Assembly (NCBI RefSeq): GCF_003590775.1
Contig: NZ_QYUM01000004.1
Location: 868,001-932,000 of the forward strand
Origin: Sphingomonas cavernae
GTDB lineage: Bacteria > Pseudomonadota > Alphaproteobacteria > Sphingomonadales > Sphingomonadaceae
Direction of reading: 5' to 3'
Length of the DNA: 64,000 bases
Numbering within the stretch: the stretch's first letter is position 1; every line of letters starts with the position of its first letter. Shown one piece after another: positions 56,182-64,000 of this stretch. The notes beneath the pieces are model-generated. The model did not search any database and was not told the origin of the DNA. It saw only the letters and a program-made list of their open reading frames with translations. A program made the position numbers and the translations under genes.

Positions 56182-57579
56182 ATGGGGGACTTCGCCACAA
56201 TTGCCGTGTGGAGCGGCGCGACCGCGCACGAACTTGTGCTGTTCGCGGCTGTGCTTTTCCTGATCGGCGGCATCGACGACCTGCTGGTCGATCTGGTCTG
56301 GATCGCCAACACGCTCTGGCGCCGCCTGATCATCTATAGCAGCCGGCCGCGCACCGATCTGACCAGCCTTGCCCCGCCACGCCAGCCCGGCTGGCTTGCG
56401 GTGTTCATCCCCGCCTGGCGCGAGGATGCGGTGATCGGCCAGATGCTTTCGACCGCGCTCGACCGCTTCGACCATCCCGCGTATCGCCTCTATGTCGGCG
56501 TCTACATCAATGATCCCGCCACGATCGACGCGGTCGCCTCGGTGGCGGCGCGCGACGATCGCGTCCGCAGGGTCGTCAACAGGCGCCCCGGACCCACGAC
56601 CAAGGCCGATTGCCTCAACGCGATATGGCGCACGCTTGGCAACGACGAACTCGCAAGCGGCGCGCGCGCCAAGGCGATCATCCTCCACGACGCAGAGGAC
56701 GTCGTTCATTCCGGGGAACTCAGGATATTCGATACGCTGATCGAGCGCTTCGACCTCGTCCAGCTTCCCGTGCTGCCACTTGTTGACAAGGGCTCTCGAT
56801 GGATTTCGGGCCATTATTGCGACGAGTTCGCCGAGGCGCATGGCAAGAGCGTTGTCGCGCGCGAAGCGCTCGGCGCCGCTGTTCCCTCGGCGGGCGTGGG
56901 TTGCGCCTTTTCGCGGGAAGCACTTGAGCGAATTGCCGGCACAAAGGGCGGGCTTCCCTTTGACAGCGACAGTCTCACCGAAGACTATGAGCTGGGGCTG
57001 CGCATCGCCGAACAAGGCGGATCGGGGGTCTTCGTCCGCCTGCCCGCAACGCCGGGCGGCAAGCCTGTGGCAGTGCGCGCGCACTTCCCCTCGCGGCTTT
57101 CCGATGCCGTGCACCAGAAATCGCGCTGGATGACGGGGATTGCGCTCGCGGGATGGGATCGGCTGGGCTGGCGCGGCGGACCAGGCGAATTCTGGATGCG
57201 GCTGCGCGACCGGCGCGCGCTGATCGCGGTCATCGCGCTCGCCGCGGCCTATGCCGGCCTTGTGCTCACCGTCTCCGCATTCGTGCTGCAGGGTCTTGCC
57301 GGTGTTTCTGGTTCGCCGCCCTCGCGCTTCATGGCGCTGTTGCTCGCCATCAACGCGGTGCTGCTTGTCTGGCGACTGGCCGTACGCGCCTTTTTTGTCA
57401 CGCGGGCCTATGGCGTTGGAGAGGGGCTGCGCTCCATCCCGCGCGTCTTTGTGGCCAATATTGTCGAGATGATGGCCGCGCGCGCCGCGATAGCGCGCTA
57501 CCTGAAGATGCGCCGTGGCGGCGCGATCGAATGGGGCAAGACTGCCCATGTCTTTCCCGAAATGGCGCCCGCCGAATGA
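56182..57579 (+). CDS. NfrB-like membrane glycosyltransferase (GT2)
   Basis: 465 residues from ATG 56182 (an upstream TTG at 56125 is possible). N-terminal helices (HELVLFAAVLFLIGGIDDLL), then a GT-A core: VFIPAWREDAVIG, ILHDAEDVVH (DxD-like), SLTEDYELGLRI and HQKSRWMTGIALAGWDRLGW (QxxRW, as in E. coli NfrB). Two or three C-terminal helices follow. E. coli NfrB carries an additional C-terminal c-di-GMP-binding (MshEN) domain that is absent here. NfrB makes the glycan used by phage N4. The next gene overlaps it (ATGA). Confidence 0.85.
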   Translation: MGDFATIAVWSGATAHELVLFAAVLFLIGGIDDLLVDLVWIANTLWRRLIIYSSRPRTDLTSLAPPRQPGWLAVFIPAWREDAVIGQMLSTALDRFDHPAYRLYVGVYINDPATIDAVASVAARDDRVRRVVNRRPGPTTKADCLNAIWRTLGNDELASGARAKAIILHDAEDVVHSGELRIFDTLIERFDLVQLPVLPLVDKGSRWISGHYCDEFAEAHGKSVVAREALGAAVPSAGVGCAFSREALERIAGTKGGLPFDSDSLTEDYELGLRIAEQGGSGVFVRLPATPGGKPVAVRAHFPSRLSDAVHQKSRWMTGIALAGWDRLGWRGGPGEFWMRLRDRRALIAVIALAAAYAGLVLTVSAFVLQGLAGVSGSPPSRFMALLLAINAVLLVWRLAVRAFFVTRAYGVGEGLRSIPRVFVANIVEMMAARAAIARYLKMRRGGAIEWGKTAHVFPEMAPAE

Positions 57580-58628
57580 TCGATTCACGCCCTTTGCGGT
57601 TTGTCGCGGGCGTGCTCGCGCTCTGGGCGGGCGCACGTGCGCTGATGCTCTGGCCTGAAGGCATGTACCGCGGTGCACCCCCCGACGGGCTTCAACCTTT
57701 CCGGCTCGATGAGAGCAATTTCGCGGCGGCGCCCGCATCGTCGGTGACGATTGCGCGCGATCCGCCCGTTGAACTCGCCTCGAGGGTGGGCGCTACCTCT
57801 GCCCAATTGTCGCGGCCTTCTTTCGGCGGAATCACGGAATTCGCGGCCGCGCCGCCAACCGATCGCGACGCGCTTCTCGCGCAGGCGCGCGGGGGGTCGC
57901 CGTTGCTCGCCATGCTTTCGCTCGCGGGCTTTCGCGCAGGAGTCGCGGCTGCCGTCATCGAATCCGATCCGCGCGCGCCCGATCCACCCAAACCGGGTCG
58001 GCTGTCGGGCTATGGCTGGCTCTTCGTCCGCCAGGGAAACGGCACCCCGGGACTTGCCGATGGCGGGCAACTGGGTGGAAGCCAGGCTGGCGCGCGGCTC
58101 GACTATGCCTTTGCACCGGGCTTCGCAGTCACCGGGCGGCTATCGACGCCGATCGAGACGCGCGTCGGGCGCGAGGCGGCGATCGGCCTCAACTGGCGGC
58201 CCGTCCGGTCGATACCGCTGTCGCTCACGATCGAGCGGCGCATTGCGCTCGACAAGGGTGGCCGCAACGCCTTTGCGGCAATGGCCGCGGGCGGTGTCGG
58301 GCCCGTCACCCTTCCCGCGGGTTTCGCGCTCGAAGCCTATGGTCAGGCAGGAATTGTCGGCTTCAAACGCCCCGACGGCTTTGTCGATGGCGCCGCAACC
58401 GCCGCGCATACCGTCCTGCAAGCCGATGGCGCCACCGTTGCGGTTGGGGGCGGTGTCTGGGGTGCGGCGCAGCCCGGTGTTTCGCGCCTTGATGTTGGGC
58501 CACGCGTCCGGTTCCGTCTGGACCGCGACGGCGCCAATATCGGCGCGTCGCTGGACTGGCGCCAGCGCATAGCGGGCAATGCAGAGCCGCGATCGGGGCT
58601 TGCCGTCACGCTCGACGGCAGTTTCTGA
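57576..58628 (+). CDS. Outer-membrane-type protein with NfrA C-terminal domain
   Basis: 350 residues. Signal-anchor-like N-terminus (RFVAGVLALWAGARALML). A low-complexity segment (about 45-140) precedes the NfrA_C-type domain: GYGWLFVRQGNGTPGLADGG, QLGGSQAGARLDYAFAPGFA, GREAAIGLNWRPVRSIPLSL, GVWGAAQPGVSRLDVGPRVR and the C-terminal RSGLAVTLDGSF. The terminal Phe and alternating strands suggest an outer-membrane barrel. Full-length NfrA has a large TPR region that is missing. Translationally coupled to the NfrB-like gene. Confidence 0.8.
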   Translation: MIDSRPLRFVAGVLALWAGARALMLWPEGMYRGAPPDGLQPFRLDESNFAAAPASSVTIARDPPVELASRVGATSAQLSRPSFGGITEFAAAPPTDRDALLAQARGGSPLLAMLSLAGFRAGVAAAVIESDPRAPDPPKPGRLSGYGWLFVRQGNGTPGLADGGQLGGSQAGARLDYAFAPGFAVTGRLSTPIETRVGREAAIGLNWRPVRSIPLSLTIERRIALDKGGRNAFAAMAAGGVGPVTLPAGFALEAYGQAGIVGFKRPDGFVDGAATAAHTVLQADGATVAVGGGVWGAAQPGVSRLDVGPRVRFRLDRDGANIGASLDWRQRIAGNAEPRSGLAVTLDGSF

Positions 58629-58677
58629 ATTTCGCGCCTTTTCGCGGCGCGGTTCACGGGCTACGCCTAACCGGACA

Positions 58678-59592
58678 ATGGACCTTTACCTGCCGATCGC
58701 CAATATCTCGGTGAACGCGCTCGTGATTATCGGGCTGGGCGGGCTTGTCGGCGTGCTCTCGGGCATGTTCGGCGTGGGCGGCGGATTCCTGACGACGCCC
58801 TTGCTGATCTTCTACGGCATCCCGCCGACGGTCGCTGCGGCGTCGGCGGCGACGCAGGTCACTGGCGCCAGCGTCTCGGGGGTCTTCGCGCACGTCCAGC
58901 GTAACGGCGTCGACTTTCGCATGGGCGGCGTGCTCGTCATAGGAGGCATACTGGGCTCGTTCGCTGGCGCGGGCATTTTCCGGGTGCTTCAGGATTCGGG
59001 CCAGATCGATACGGTTATCGCGATACTCTATGTCGTGCTGCTCGGAACGATCGGCGCGATGATGGCGAAGGAGGCCTGGACGAGTATCGCCGCGATGAAG
59101 ACGGGTCAGCCCGTCGCGGTGCGCAAACGGCGTCATCATCCGTTGGTGGCGGCGCTTCCGCTGCGCTGGCGCTTTTACCGGTCGGGCCTCTACATCTCCC
59201 CGCTCGCGCCGCTGATCCTTGGCTTCCTGACGGGTATTTTGACCGTGATCCTCGGCGTTGGCGGAGGCTTCATCATGGTGCCCGCAATGCTCTACCTGCT
59301 GGGCATGACGACGCAGGTCGTTGTTGGCACCTCGCTCTTCCAGATTCTGTTCGTGACGATGGCGGCGACGATGGTGCACGCCACCACCACCAAGGCGGTC
59401 GATATCGTGCTCGCAGGTCTCCTGCTCATCGGCAGCGTGACGGGCGCACAATATGGCGCGCGTTTCGCGCAGAAGATGAGGCCCGAATATCTGCGCCTGC
59501 TGCTCGCCGCGATGGTGCTTCTGGTCGCCGTGCGCATGGCGCTGGGCCTCGGCTGGCGACCCGATGAAATCTATACGGTGGCGTTGCAGTGA
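58678..59592 (+). CDS. TauE/SafE (TSUP) family permease
   Basis: 304 residues, about eight helices. Duplicated motif GVLSGMFGVGGGFLTTPLLI (N-half) and ILTVILGVGGGFIMVPAMLY (C-half) with a central cytosolic loop (KRRHHPLVAALPLRWRFY). TSUP members move sulfite, sulfoacetate or related anions. ATG 58678 has no strong ribosome site, 50 bases after the NfrA_C gene. Coupled to the next gene by a GTGA overlap, a pairing recurrent in alphaproteobacteria. Confidence 0.88.
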   Translation: MDLYLPIANISVNALVIIGLGGLVGVLSGMFGVGGGFLTTPLLIFYGIPPTVAAASAATQVTGASVSGVFAHVQRNGVDFRMGGVLVIGGILGSFAGAGIFRVLQDSGQIDTVIAILYVVLLGTIGAMMAKEAWTSIAAMKTGQPVAVRKRRHHPLVAALPLRWRFYRSGLYISPLAPLILGFLTGILTVILGVGGGFIMVPAMLYLLGMTTQVVVGTSLFQILFVTMAATMVHATTTKAVDIVLAGLLLIGSVTGAQYGARFAQKMRPEYLRLLLAAMVLLVAVRMALGLGWRPDEIYTVALQ

Positions 59593-60341
59593 AGCGGCGC
59601 GTGCTCCTGCTGCTCATGCCGCTTCTGATCGGGGCCAACGAGCCTGTGCTGGTGCCCGACGTGTCGCAGCGCAAGGTGGAGATCATCTACAGTTTCACGG
59701 GCGCCGAACTGCTCGCCTTCGGCGCGATCCTGTATCCTGGCGGCCGCCTGCCCGACAAGCCCGCCGAGATCGCGGTGGTGCTGCGCGGTCCTACACAATC
59801 GATCGTGGTTCGCGAGAAGCAAAAGGTCGCGGGCATCTGGATCAACGCGGATAGCGCGCGCTTTCGTTCGGCGCCTGCCTTCTATGCGGTCGCGTCGTCT
59901 CGTCCGATCCGCGAAATGGTCGATGAACGCACCGCCTCGATCTTCGAGCTCGGGCTCGACAATCTCCAGCTTTCGCCCGCGCATATAGGCTCTCCGGGCG
60001 AACAGCAACGCTTTGAGGCCGGGCTGGTGGATCTGCGCCGTCGCACCGGCCTGTTCGTCCAGGAATCGACCAGCGTCGAGATAACCGACGGCGTGCTTTA
60101 CCGCGCACGCATCGCAATTCCTGCGCGTGTACCCGTCGGCCGCTACACCGCCGAAACCTTCCTGATCCAGAACGGGCGCATTCTCGCGGGCGCAAGCCGC
60201 GACGTAGAGATCGGCAAATCGGGTTTCGAGCGCTTCGTCGCCGCCGCCGCCCAGAACAGTCCGTTCAGCTATGGCATCTTCGCAGTGACGCTGTCGCTTG
60301 CACTCGGCTGGGCCGCGGGCGCCTTGTTCCGCCGGAATTGA
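59589..60341 (+). CDS. TIGR02186-family transmembrane protein
   Basis: 250 residues, start GTG overlapping the permease stop. Signal peptide (MKRRVLLLLMPLLIGANEPV), periplasmic body with VEIIYSFTGAELLAFGAILY, IAVVLRGPTQSIVVREKQKV and AGIWINADSARFRSAPAFYA (strongly family-like). One C-terminal helix (FAVTLSLALGWAAGALF). The family regularly follows a TauE/SafE gene, so it is probably an accessory of that transporter. Its mechanism is unknown. Confidence 0.9.
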   Translation: MKRRVLLLLMPLLIGANEPVLVPDVSQRKVEIIYSFTGAELLAFGAILYPGGRLPDKPAEIAVVLRGPTQSIVVREKQKVAGIWINADSARFRSAPAFYAVASSRPIREMVDERTASIFELGLDNLQLSPAHIGSPGEQQRFEAGLVDLRRRTGLFVQESTSVEITDGVLYRARIAIPARVPVGRYTAETFLIQNGRILAGASRDVEIGKSGFERFVAAAAQNSPFSYGIFAVTLSLALGWAAGALFRRN

Positions 60342-60432
60342 CCGCCACGGCGCCACACTCTGGTCAATCAAATATTTACCCCGTCATACTAAGTCGAATG
60401 CTGTCGATTACGGCGGTTTCGGGGAAACACAG

Positions 60433-62139
60433 ATGACGGATTATGCGGGCATTCAGGGCTATGGCAATGGCGCCGAACGGCATACGCCGACGCTGGTATC
60501 CGAACCCGCCGAAACGGGACTTGCGGCCACGGGCCTGTATGAGTCGGTTGAGATCGGAAAGGTTCTCGAGGTTGGCGGCTCGGGCGCACGCATCGAACTC
60601 GACGCCGCGATGCTCCGCAAGCTCGCCGACAACGAGGATCCAAGCATCGCGATGGCGGGTCAGGTCGGCAGCCAGATCAAGATGAAGGTGAACAACCAGT
60701 GGTTGATTTCCAACGTCAAGAGCCTCCGCCTCGCCAGCGCTGACAGCGACCTGATCATCGCCGACATCGACTTTCTTGGCGAGGGTAACGAGGCGCGTCT
60801 CACCGGCCGGATCACTCATTTCCGCCGCGGCATCACGCGCTATCCCGTTCCCGGCTGCCGCATCCATCCCGTCTCCAGCGACGACATGAAGCAGATGTAC
60901 GCCGCCGAGGACCGCCCGCATATCGAGGTTGGCACGGTCTATCCGACCAAGGATATTCGTGGTGCGCTTTTCGTCGACGCGATGCTCGGCAAGCATTTTG
61001 CGCTGCTCGGTTCGACCGGCACCGGCAAATCGACCTCCGCAGCGCTGATCCTGCACCGAATCTGCGACATGGCTCCCGAGGGGCATATCGTGATGATCGA
61101 CCCGCACGGCGAATATTCGGCGGCCTTCAAGACCAATGGCGCGATCTACGACGTCAACAACCTCGCCATGCCCTATTGGCTGATGAACTTCGAGGAACAT
61201 TGCGAGGTCTTCATCACCTCCATGGGCAATGACGGCCAGCTCGACCGCGACATCCTCGCCAAGTGCCTGCTCGCCGCGCGCGCCAAGAATCGTGCGGCAG
61301 AGGGCATCACCAAGCTCACCGTGGACTCCCCCATTCCCTATCTGCTGTCCGACCTGACGGGCATCATCCAGAACGAGATGGGCAAGCTCGACAGGGCGGG
61401 TGAGAGCGCGCCTTATATGCGACTCAAGACCAAGATCGACGAGATCAAGGCCGATCCGCGTTATAGTTTCATGTTCTCGGGAATGCTCGTCGCCGACAGC
61501 ATGGCGAACTTTCTTGGTCGCATTTTCCGCCTGCCGAGCGACGGCAAACCGATCTCGATCATCGATGTGTCAGGCGTTCCTTCGGAGATCACGTCCGTGG
61601 TCGTTGCGGTGCTGAGCCGCATGGTGTTCGACTATGCGATCTGGTCGCGCAACGAACCGCAGCGTCCGATCCTGCTCGTCTGCGAGGAGGCGCATCGCTA
61701 TGTTCCGTCGGATCGCGTGACGACGGGGTCTTCCGTGCGCAAGATTCTCGAGCGTATCGCCAAGGAAGGCCGCAAGTACGGCGTTTCGCTCGGGCTCATC
61801 ACGCAACGCCCTTCGGACCTTGCCGAGGGCGTGCTCTCGCAATGCGGCACGATCATCGCGATGCGCCTGAACAACGAGCGCGACCAGGCTTTTGTGAAGG
61901 CGGCGATGCCCGAAGGCGCCAAGGGCTTCCTCGATTCGATCCCCGCGCTGCGCAACCGCGAAGCGATCATCTGTGGCGAAGGCGTTGCAATCCCGATCCG
62001 CGTCGCGCTCGACACGCTCGAAGAGGTCCGTCGTCCGGCCTCCAGCGATCCCGTCTTTACCGATCTGTGGCGCGAGACGGGCGGCGAGGAGGAAATCCTT
62101 GGCCGCGTCATCAAGCGCTGGCGCAGCCAGGGCCGGTAA
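60433..62139 (+). CDS. HerA-like ATPase (DUF87)
   Basis: 568 residues. N-terminal barrel-like domain, then FtsK/HerA ATPase with Walker A GSTGTGKSTS, Walker B PILLVCEEAHRYVP and an arginine-finger region. VSLGLITQRPSDLAEGVLSQ is typical of HerA. HerA usually works with NurA nuclease in DNA-end resection or with SIR2-like proteins in defence. No partner is encoded in this window, so it may be a stand-alone, chromosomally conserved form. Start ATG 60433; the frame continues upstream without support. Confidence 0.88.
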   Translation: MTDYAGIQGYGNGAERHTPTLVSEPAETGLAATGLYESVEIGKVLEVGGSGARIELDAAMLRKLADNEDPSIAMAGQVGSQIKMKVNNQWLISNVKSLRLASADSDLIIADIDFLGEGNEARLTGRITHFRRGITRYPVPGCRIHPVSSDDMKQMYAAEDRPHIEVGTVYPTKDIRGALFVDAMLGKHFALLGSTGTGKSTSAALILHRICDMAPEGHIVMIDPHGEYSAAFKTNGAIYDVNNLAMPYWLMNFEEHCEVFITSMGNDGQLDRDILAKCLLAARAKNRAAEGITKLTVDSPIPYLLSDLTGIIQNEMGKLDRAGESAPYMRLKTKIDEIKADPRYSFMFSGMLVADSMANFLGRIFRLPSDGKPISIIDVSGVPSEITSVVVAVLSRMVFDYAIWSRNEPQRPILLVCEEAHRYVPSDRVTTGSSVRKILERIAKEGRKYGVSLGLITQRPSDLAEGVLSQCGTIIAMRLNNERDQAFVKAAMPEGAKGFLDSIPALRNREAIICGEGVAIPIRVALDTLEEVRRPASSDPVFTDLWRETGGEEEILGRVIKRWRSQGR

Positions 62140-62147
62140 GTTCCGCG

Positions 62148-63218
62148 TCAGAACTCGAGGCGCGTTATGTGGCCCATCTTGCGGCCCGGTCGCGCCTCGT
62201 CCTTGCCGTAAAGGTGGAGGTGCGCGGTCGGGTCGGCGAGGATCACGTCCCAATTGTCCGCAGCCTCGCCGATCAGGTTGTCCATCGTCACGCGCCGGGC
62301 CGCAAGGCCGGTGTCGCCCAATGGCAGGCCGCATACGGCGCGAATATGGTTCTCGAACTGCGAGGTGACCGCACCCTCGATCGTCCAGTGCCCGCTGTTG
62401 TGAACGCGCGGCGCCATTTCATTGAACACGGGGCCTTCCGCGCTCGCGAAGAATTCGAGCGTCAGCACGCCGACATAGTCGAGCTTCTCGGCGACGCGCA
62501 TGGCGAGCAGCCGCGCCTCTTGCGCCTGCCGCTCGACGATCCCGCCCGCTGGCACGACGCAGTGCGCGAGTATGCCGTGATCGTGGAGATTGTCGGCCGG
62601 GTCCCAGCTCACCTCGCGCCCGTCGATGCCGCGCGCGACGATCACAGAGAATTCGCGTTCGAAGCGGACAAAGCCTTCAAGGATTGCGGGCCACCCGCCG
62701 ATCGTCGCCCATGCCGCATCCGCGTCTGCGGCTGATTGCAGCCGCGCCTGCCCTTTGCCGTCATAGCCCAATCGCGCCGTCTTCAAAATCGCTGGGGTTC
62801 CGACGCGCGCGATCGCAGCGTCCAGTTCCGCCCTGTCGGAGACGGGTGCCCAGGGCGCGGTGCGACCGCCGAGTTCGGTTACGAAGGCCTTTTCCGAAAG
62901 TCGGTCCTGCGCGACCGCCAGCGCATCGGGCGAAGGCCGCACCGGCACCTTCTGCGTCAGCGCGCGGAGCGGCGCGACGGGGACATTCTCGAACTCATAG
63001 GTGACGACGTCGACACTGTCTGCAAAGCGCGATAGCGCGGCTTCGTCGTCATAAGCCGCCTGGGTGAAATGCGCTGCCACCTCGGCCGCGACAGAATCGC
63101 CGTCAGGGGCGTAGACATGGCAGCGATAACCGAGTTGCGCCGCCGCCACCGCAAGCATCCGGCCAAGCTGTCCGCCGCCGATAATTCCGATCGTCGATCC
63201 CGGCTTCAGCGCGCTCAT
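62148..63218 (-). CDS. purK: 5-(carboxyamino)imidazole ribonucleotide synthase
   Basis: 356 residues, ATP-grasp enzyme of purine synthesis: [47 protein letters not shown] and [20 protein letters not shown]. It makes N5-CAIR from AIR and bicarbonate. It overlaps the purE stop by four bases. Ends eight bases from the convergent HerA-like gene. Confidence 0.97.
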   Translation of the reverse strand: MSALKPGSTIGIIGGGQLGRMLAVAAAQLGYRCHVYAPDGDSVAAEVAAHFTQAAYDDEAALSRFADSVDVVTYEFENVPVAPLRALTQKVPVRPSPDALAVAQDRLSEKAFVTELGGRTAPWAPVSDRAELDAAIARVGTPAILKTARLGYDGKGQARLQSAADADAAWATIGGWPAILEGFVRFEREFSVIVARGIDGREVSWDPADNLHDHGILAHCVVPAGGIVERQAQEARLLAMRVAEKLDYVGVLTLEFFASAEGPVFNEMAPRVHNSGHWTIEGAVTSQFENHIRAVCGLPLGDTGLAARRVTMDNLIGEAADNWDVILADPTAHLHLYGKDEARPGRKMGHITRLEF

Positions 63219-63703
63219 TCGGGCTCCACCGCAACCGCATCGGTTTGGGCTGCGCGCCAGTCGTCGAGCCGCGCCGCCAGTCCTGCATCTTCATTGGCGA
63301 CGATGGCGGCGGCGAGCAGCGCCGCATTCACCGCACCCGCACGGCCTATGGCCAGTGTCCCAACCGGGATCCCCGCGGGCATCTGGACGATCGACAGCAG
63401 GCTGTCCATGCCGCTCAACGCCTTGGATTCCACGGGCACGCCGAGCACGGGAACGCGGGTCATTGCCGCGGTCATGCCGGGCAGATGGGCCGCGCCGCCG
63501 GCGCCCGCGATGATCGCCTTGAGCCCGCGGCCTGCGGCGGACTTTGCATAGTCGTAAAGACGGTCTGGCGTGCGGTGCGCTGAAACGACGCGGGTCTCAT
63601 GCGCCACGCCAAGCGTCGCCAGCGTTTCGGCGGCATGACGCATCGTCTCCCAATCGGAGCGGCTGCCCATGATGATGCCGACAATCGGAGACGCTTCGCC
63701 CAT
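63215..63703 (-). CDS. purE: N5-CAIR mutase
   Basis: 162 residues: [40 protein letters not shown] and [18 protein letters not shown]. It converts N5-CAIR to CAIR. Start at 63703; the frame is open further but without support. ATGA overlap with purK shows a two-gene operon. Confidence 0.97.
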   Translation of the reverse strand: MGEASPIVGIIMGSRSDWETMRHAAETLATLGVAHETRVVSAHRTPDRLYDYAKSAAGRGLKAIIAGAGGAAHLPGMTAAMTRVPVLGVPVESKALSGMDSLLSIVQMPAGIPVGTLAIGRAGAVNAALLAAAIVANEDAGLAARLDDWRAAQTDAVAVEPE

Positions 63704-63882
63704 ATTTTCATTCGCCTTGCTCAAAACCCGCGAAGCAAAGCGCCTTAGTAGAGAGCGACGAAAGGCGCAATCCGATGCGGCGCTTCGGCACATTTCACCT
63801 TAATTTTCTTTTAATTTGGCGCGCGCGATAATATGGCGGCAATATCAACCGGGTCGCATGGGGAAATCCGGAGGAGCTGAAT

Positions 63883-64000
63883 ATGGCGGAGTCGGTCTCG
63901 CTGAATTCGCGTGCGCGGGAAACGCACGAGGATGTAGGCGCGCTGCGCGACGAGAACGAGATTCTGAGGACGACGCTTGCAGACATGCGCGCGCGCGTCG
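63883..64000 (+). CDS. Unidentified protein, 5' end only (cut by window edge)
   Basis: ATG 63883 with GGAGGAG upstream; 39 codons visible: MAESVSLNSRARETHEDVGA followed by LRDENEILRTTLADMRARV. The second half is heptad-like and probably coiled coil. In sphingomonads a similar start is sometimes followed by a GGDEF domain, but nothing here proves it. The gene is divergent from purE. Confidence 0.65.
   Translation, partial: MAESVSLNSRARETHEDVGALRDENEILRTTLADMRARV

Noticed and set aside
1-64000. tRNA, rRNA, CRISPR array, IS transposase, prophage
   Set aside because: None recognised on either strand by eye; short tRNA-like TTCGA strings occur only inside repeats or genes.

Overview
The window is a GC-rich stretch of an alphaproteobacterial chromosome, most likely a sphingomonad (Sphingomonadales). 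This is inferred from gene content: TIGR02186/TauE and NfrB/NfrA_C pairs, a YfgM-BamB pair, abundant sphingomonad-type dispersed palindromes, GTG/TTG starts and long alanine-rich ribosomal protein extensions. No tRNA, rRNA, CRISPR or transposase was seen.

Layout. 1-17000: housekeeping and small accessory genes. These are bamB (cut by the window edge) with a YfgM-like partner, panB, a PAP2/Aur1-like membrane protein, secreted glpQ, a YffB-type ArsC-like protein, an ArsR/SRPBCC pair with a perfect 19-bp operator-like inverted repeat, a RidA protein, guaA, two tandem paralogous exported proteins, a cytosolic type I sulfatase, a prolyl oligopeptidase and several small ORFs. 17181-46442: the ribosomal superregion on the minus strand. 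It reads str (rpsL-rpsG-fusA-tuf), S10 (rpsJ to rpmC), spc (rpsQ to adk) and alpha (rpsM-rpsK-rpoA, then rplQ). 46698-63703: nhaA, pbpC with an alpha-2-macroglobulin-like protein, an NfrB-like glycosyltransferase with an NfrA C-terminal-domain protein, a TauE/SafE permease with a TIGR02186 protein, a lone HerA-like ATPase, and purE-purK. An unidentified ORF starts at the right edge.

The most unusual structure is in the alpha operon. rpoA and rplQ, usually adjacent and cotranscribed, are separated by about 4.6 kb holding a 1332-residue trimeric autotransporter adhesin on the opposite strand. A bidirectional terminator lies between the adhesin and rpoA. A 48-bp rpoA-like relic (42/48 identical to codons of the resident rpoA) lies upstream of rplQ. 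The alpha operon is also separated from adk by about 5.9 kb carrying gdhA, a crystallin-like secreted protein and a CHAD/CYTH (polyphosphate/triphosphate) pair.

Other notable points: ribosomal protein S12 carries Arg at position 88, where Lys-to-Arg change gives streptomycin resistance in other bacteria; S5 has an Arg/Gly-rich N-terminal extension; and the NfrB-like enzyme and its partner look like a reduced version of the enterobacterial Nfr glycan system, placed divergently from the A2M/PBP1C pair. All functions are predictions from sequence motifs and recalled family features; no database search was possible.
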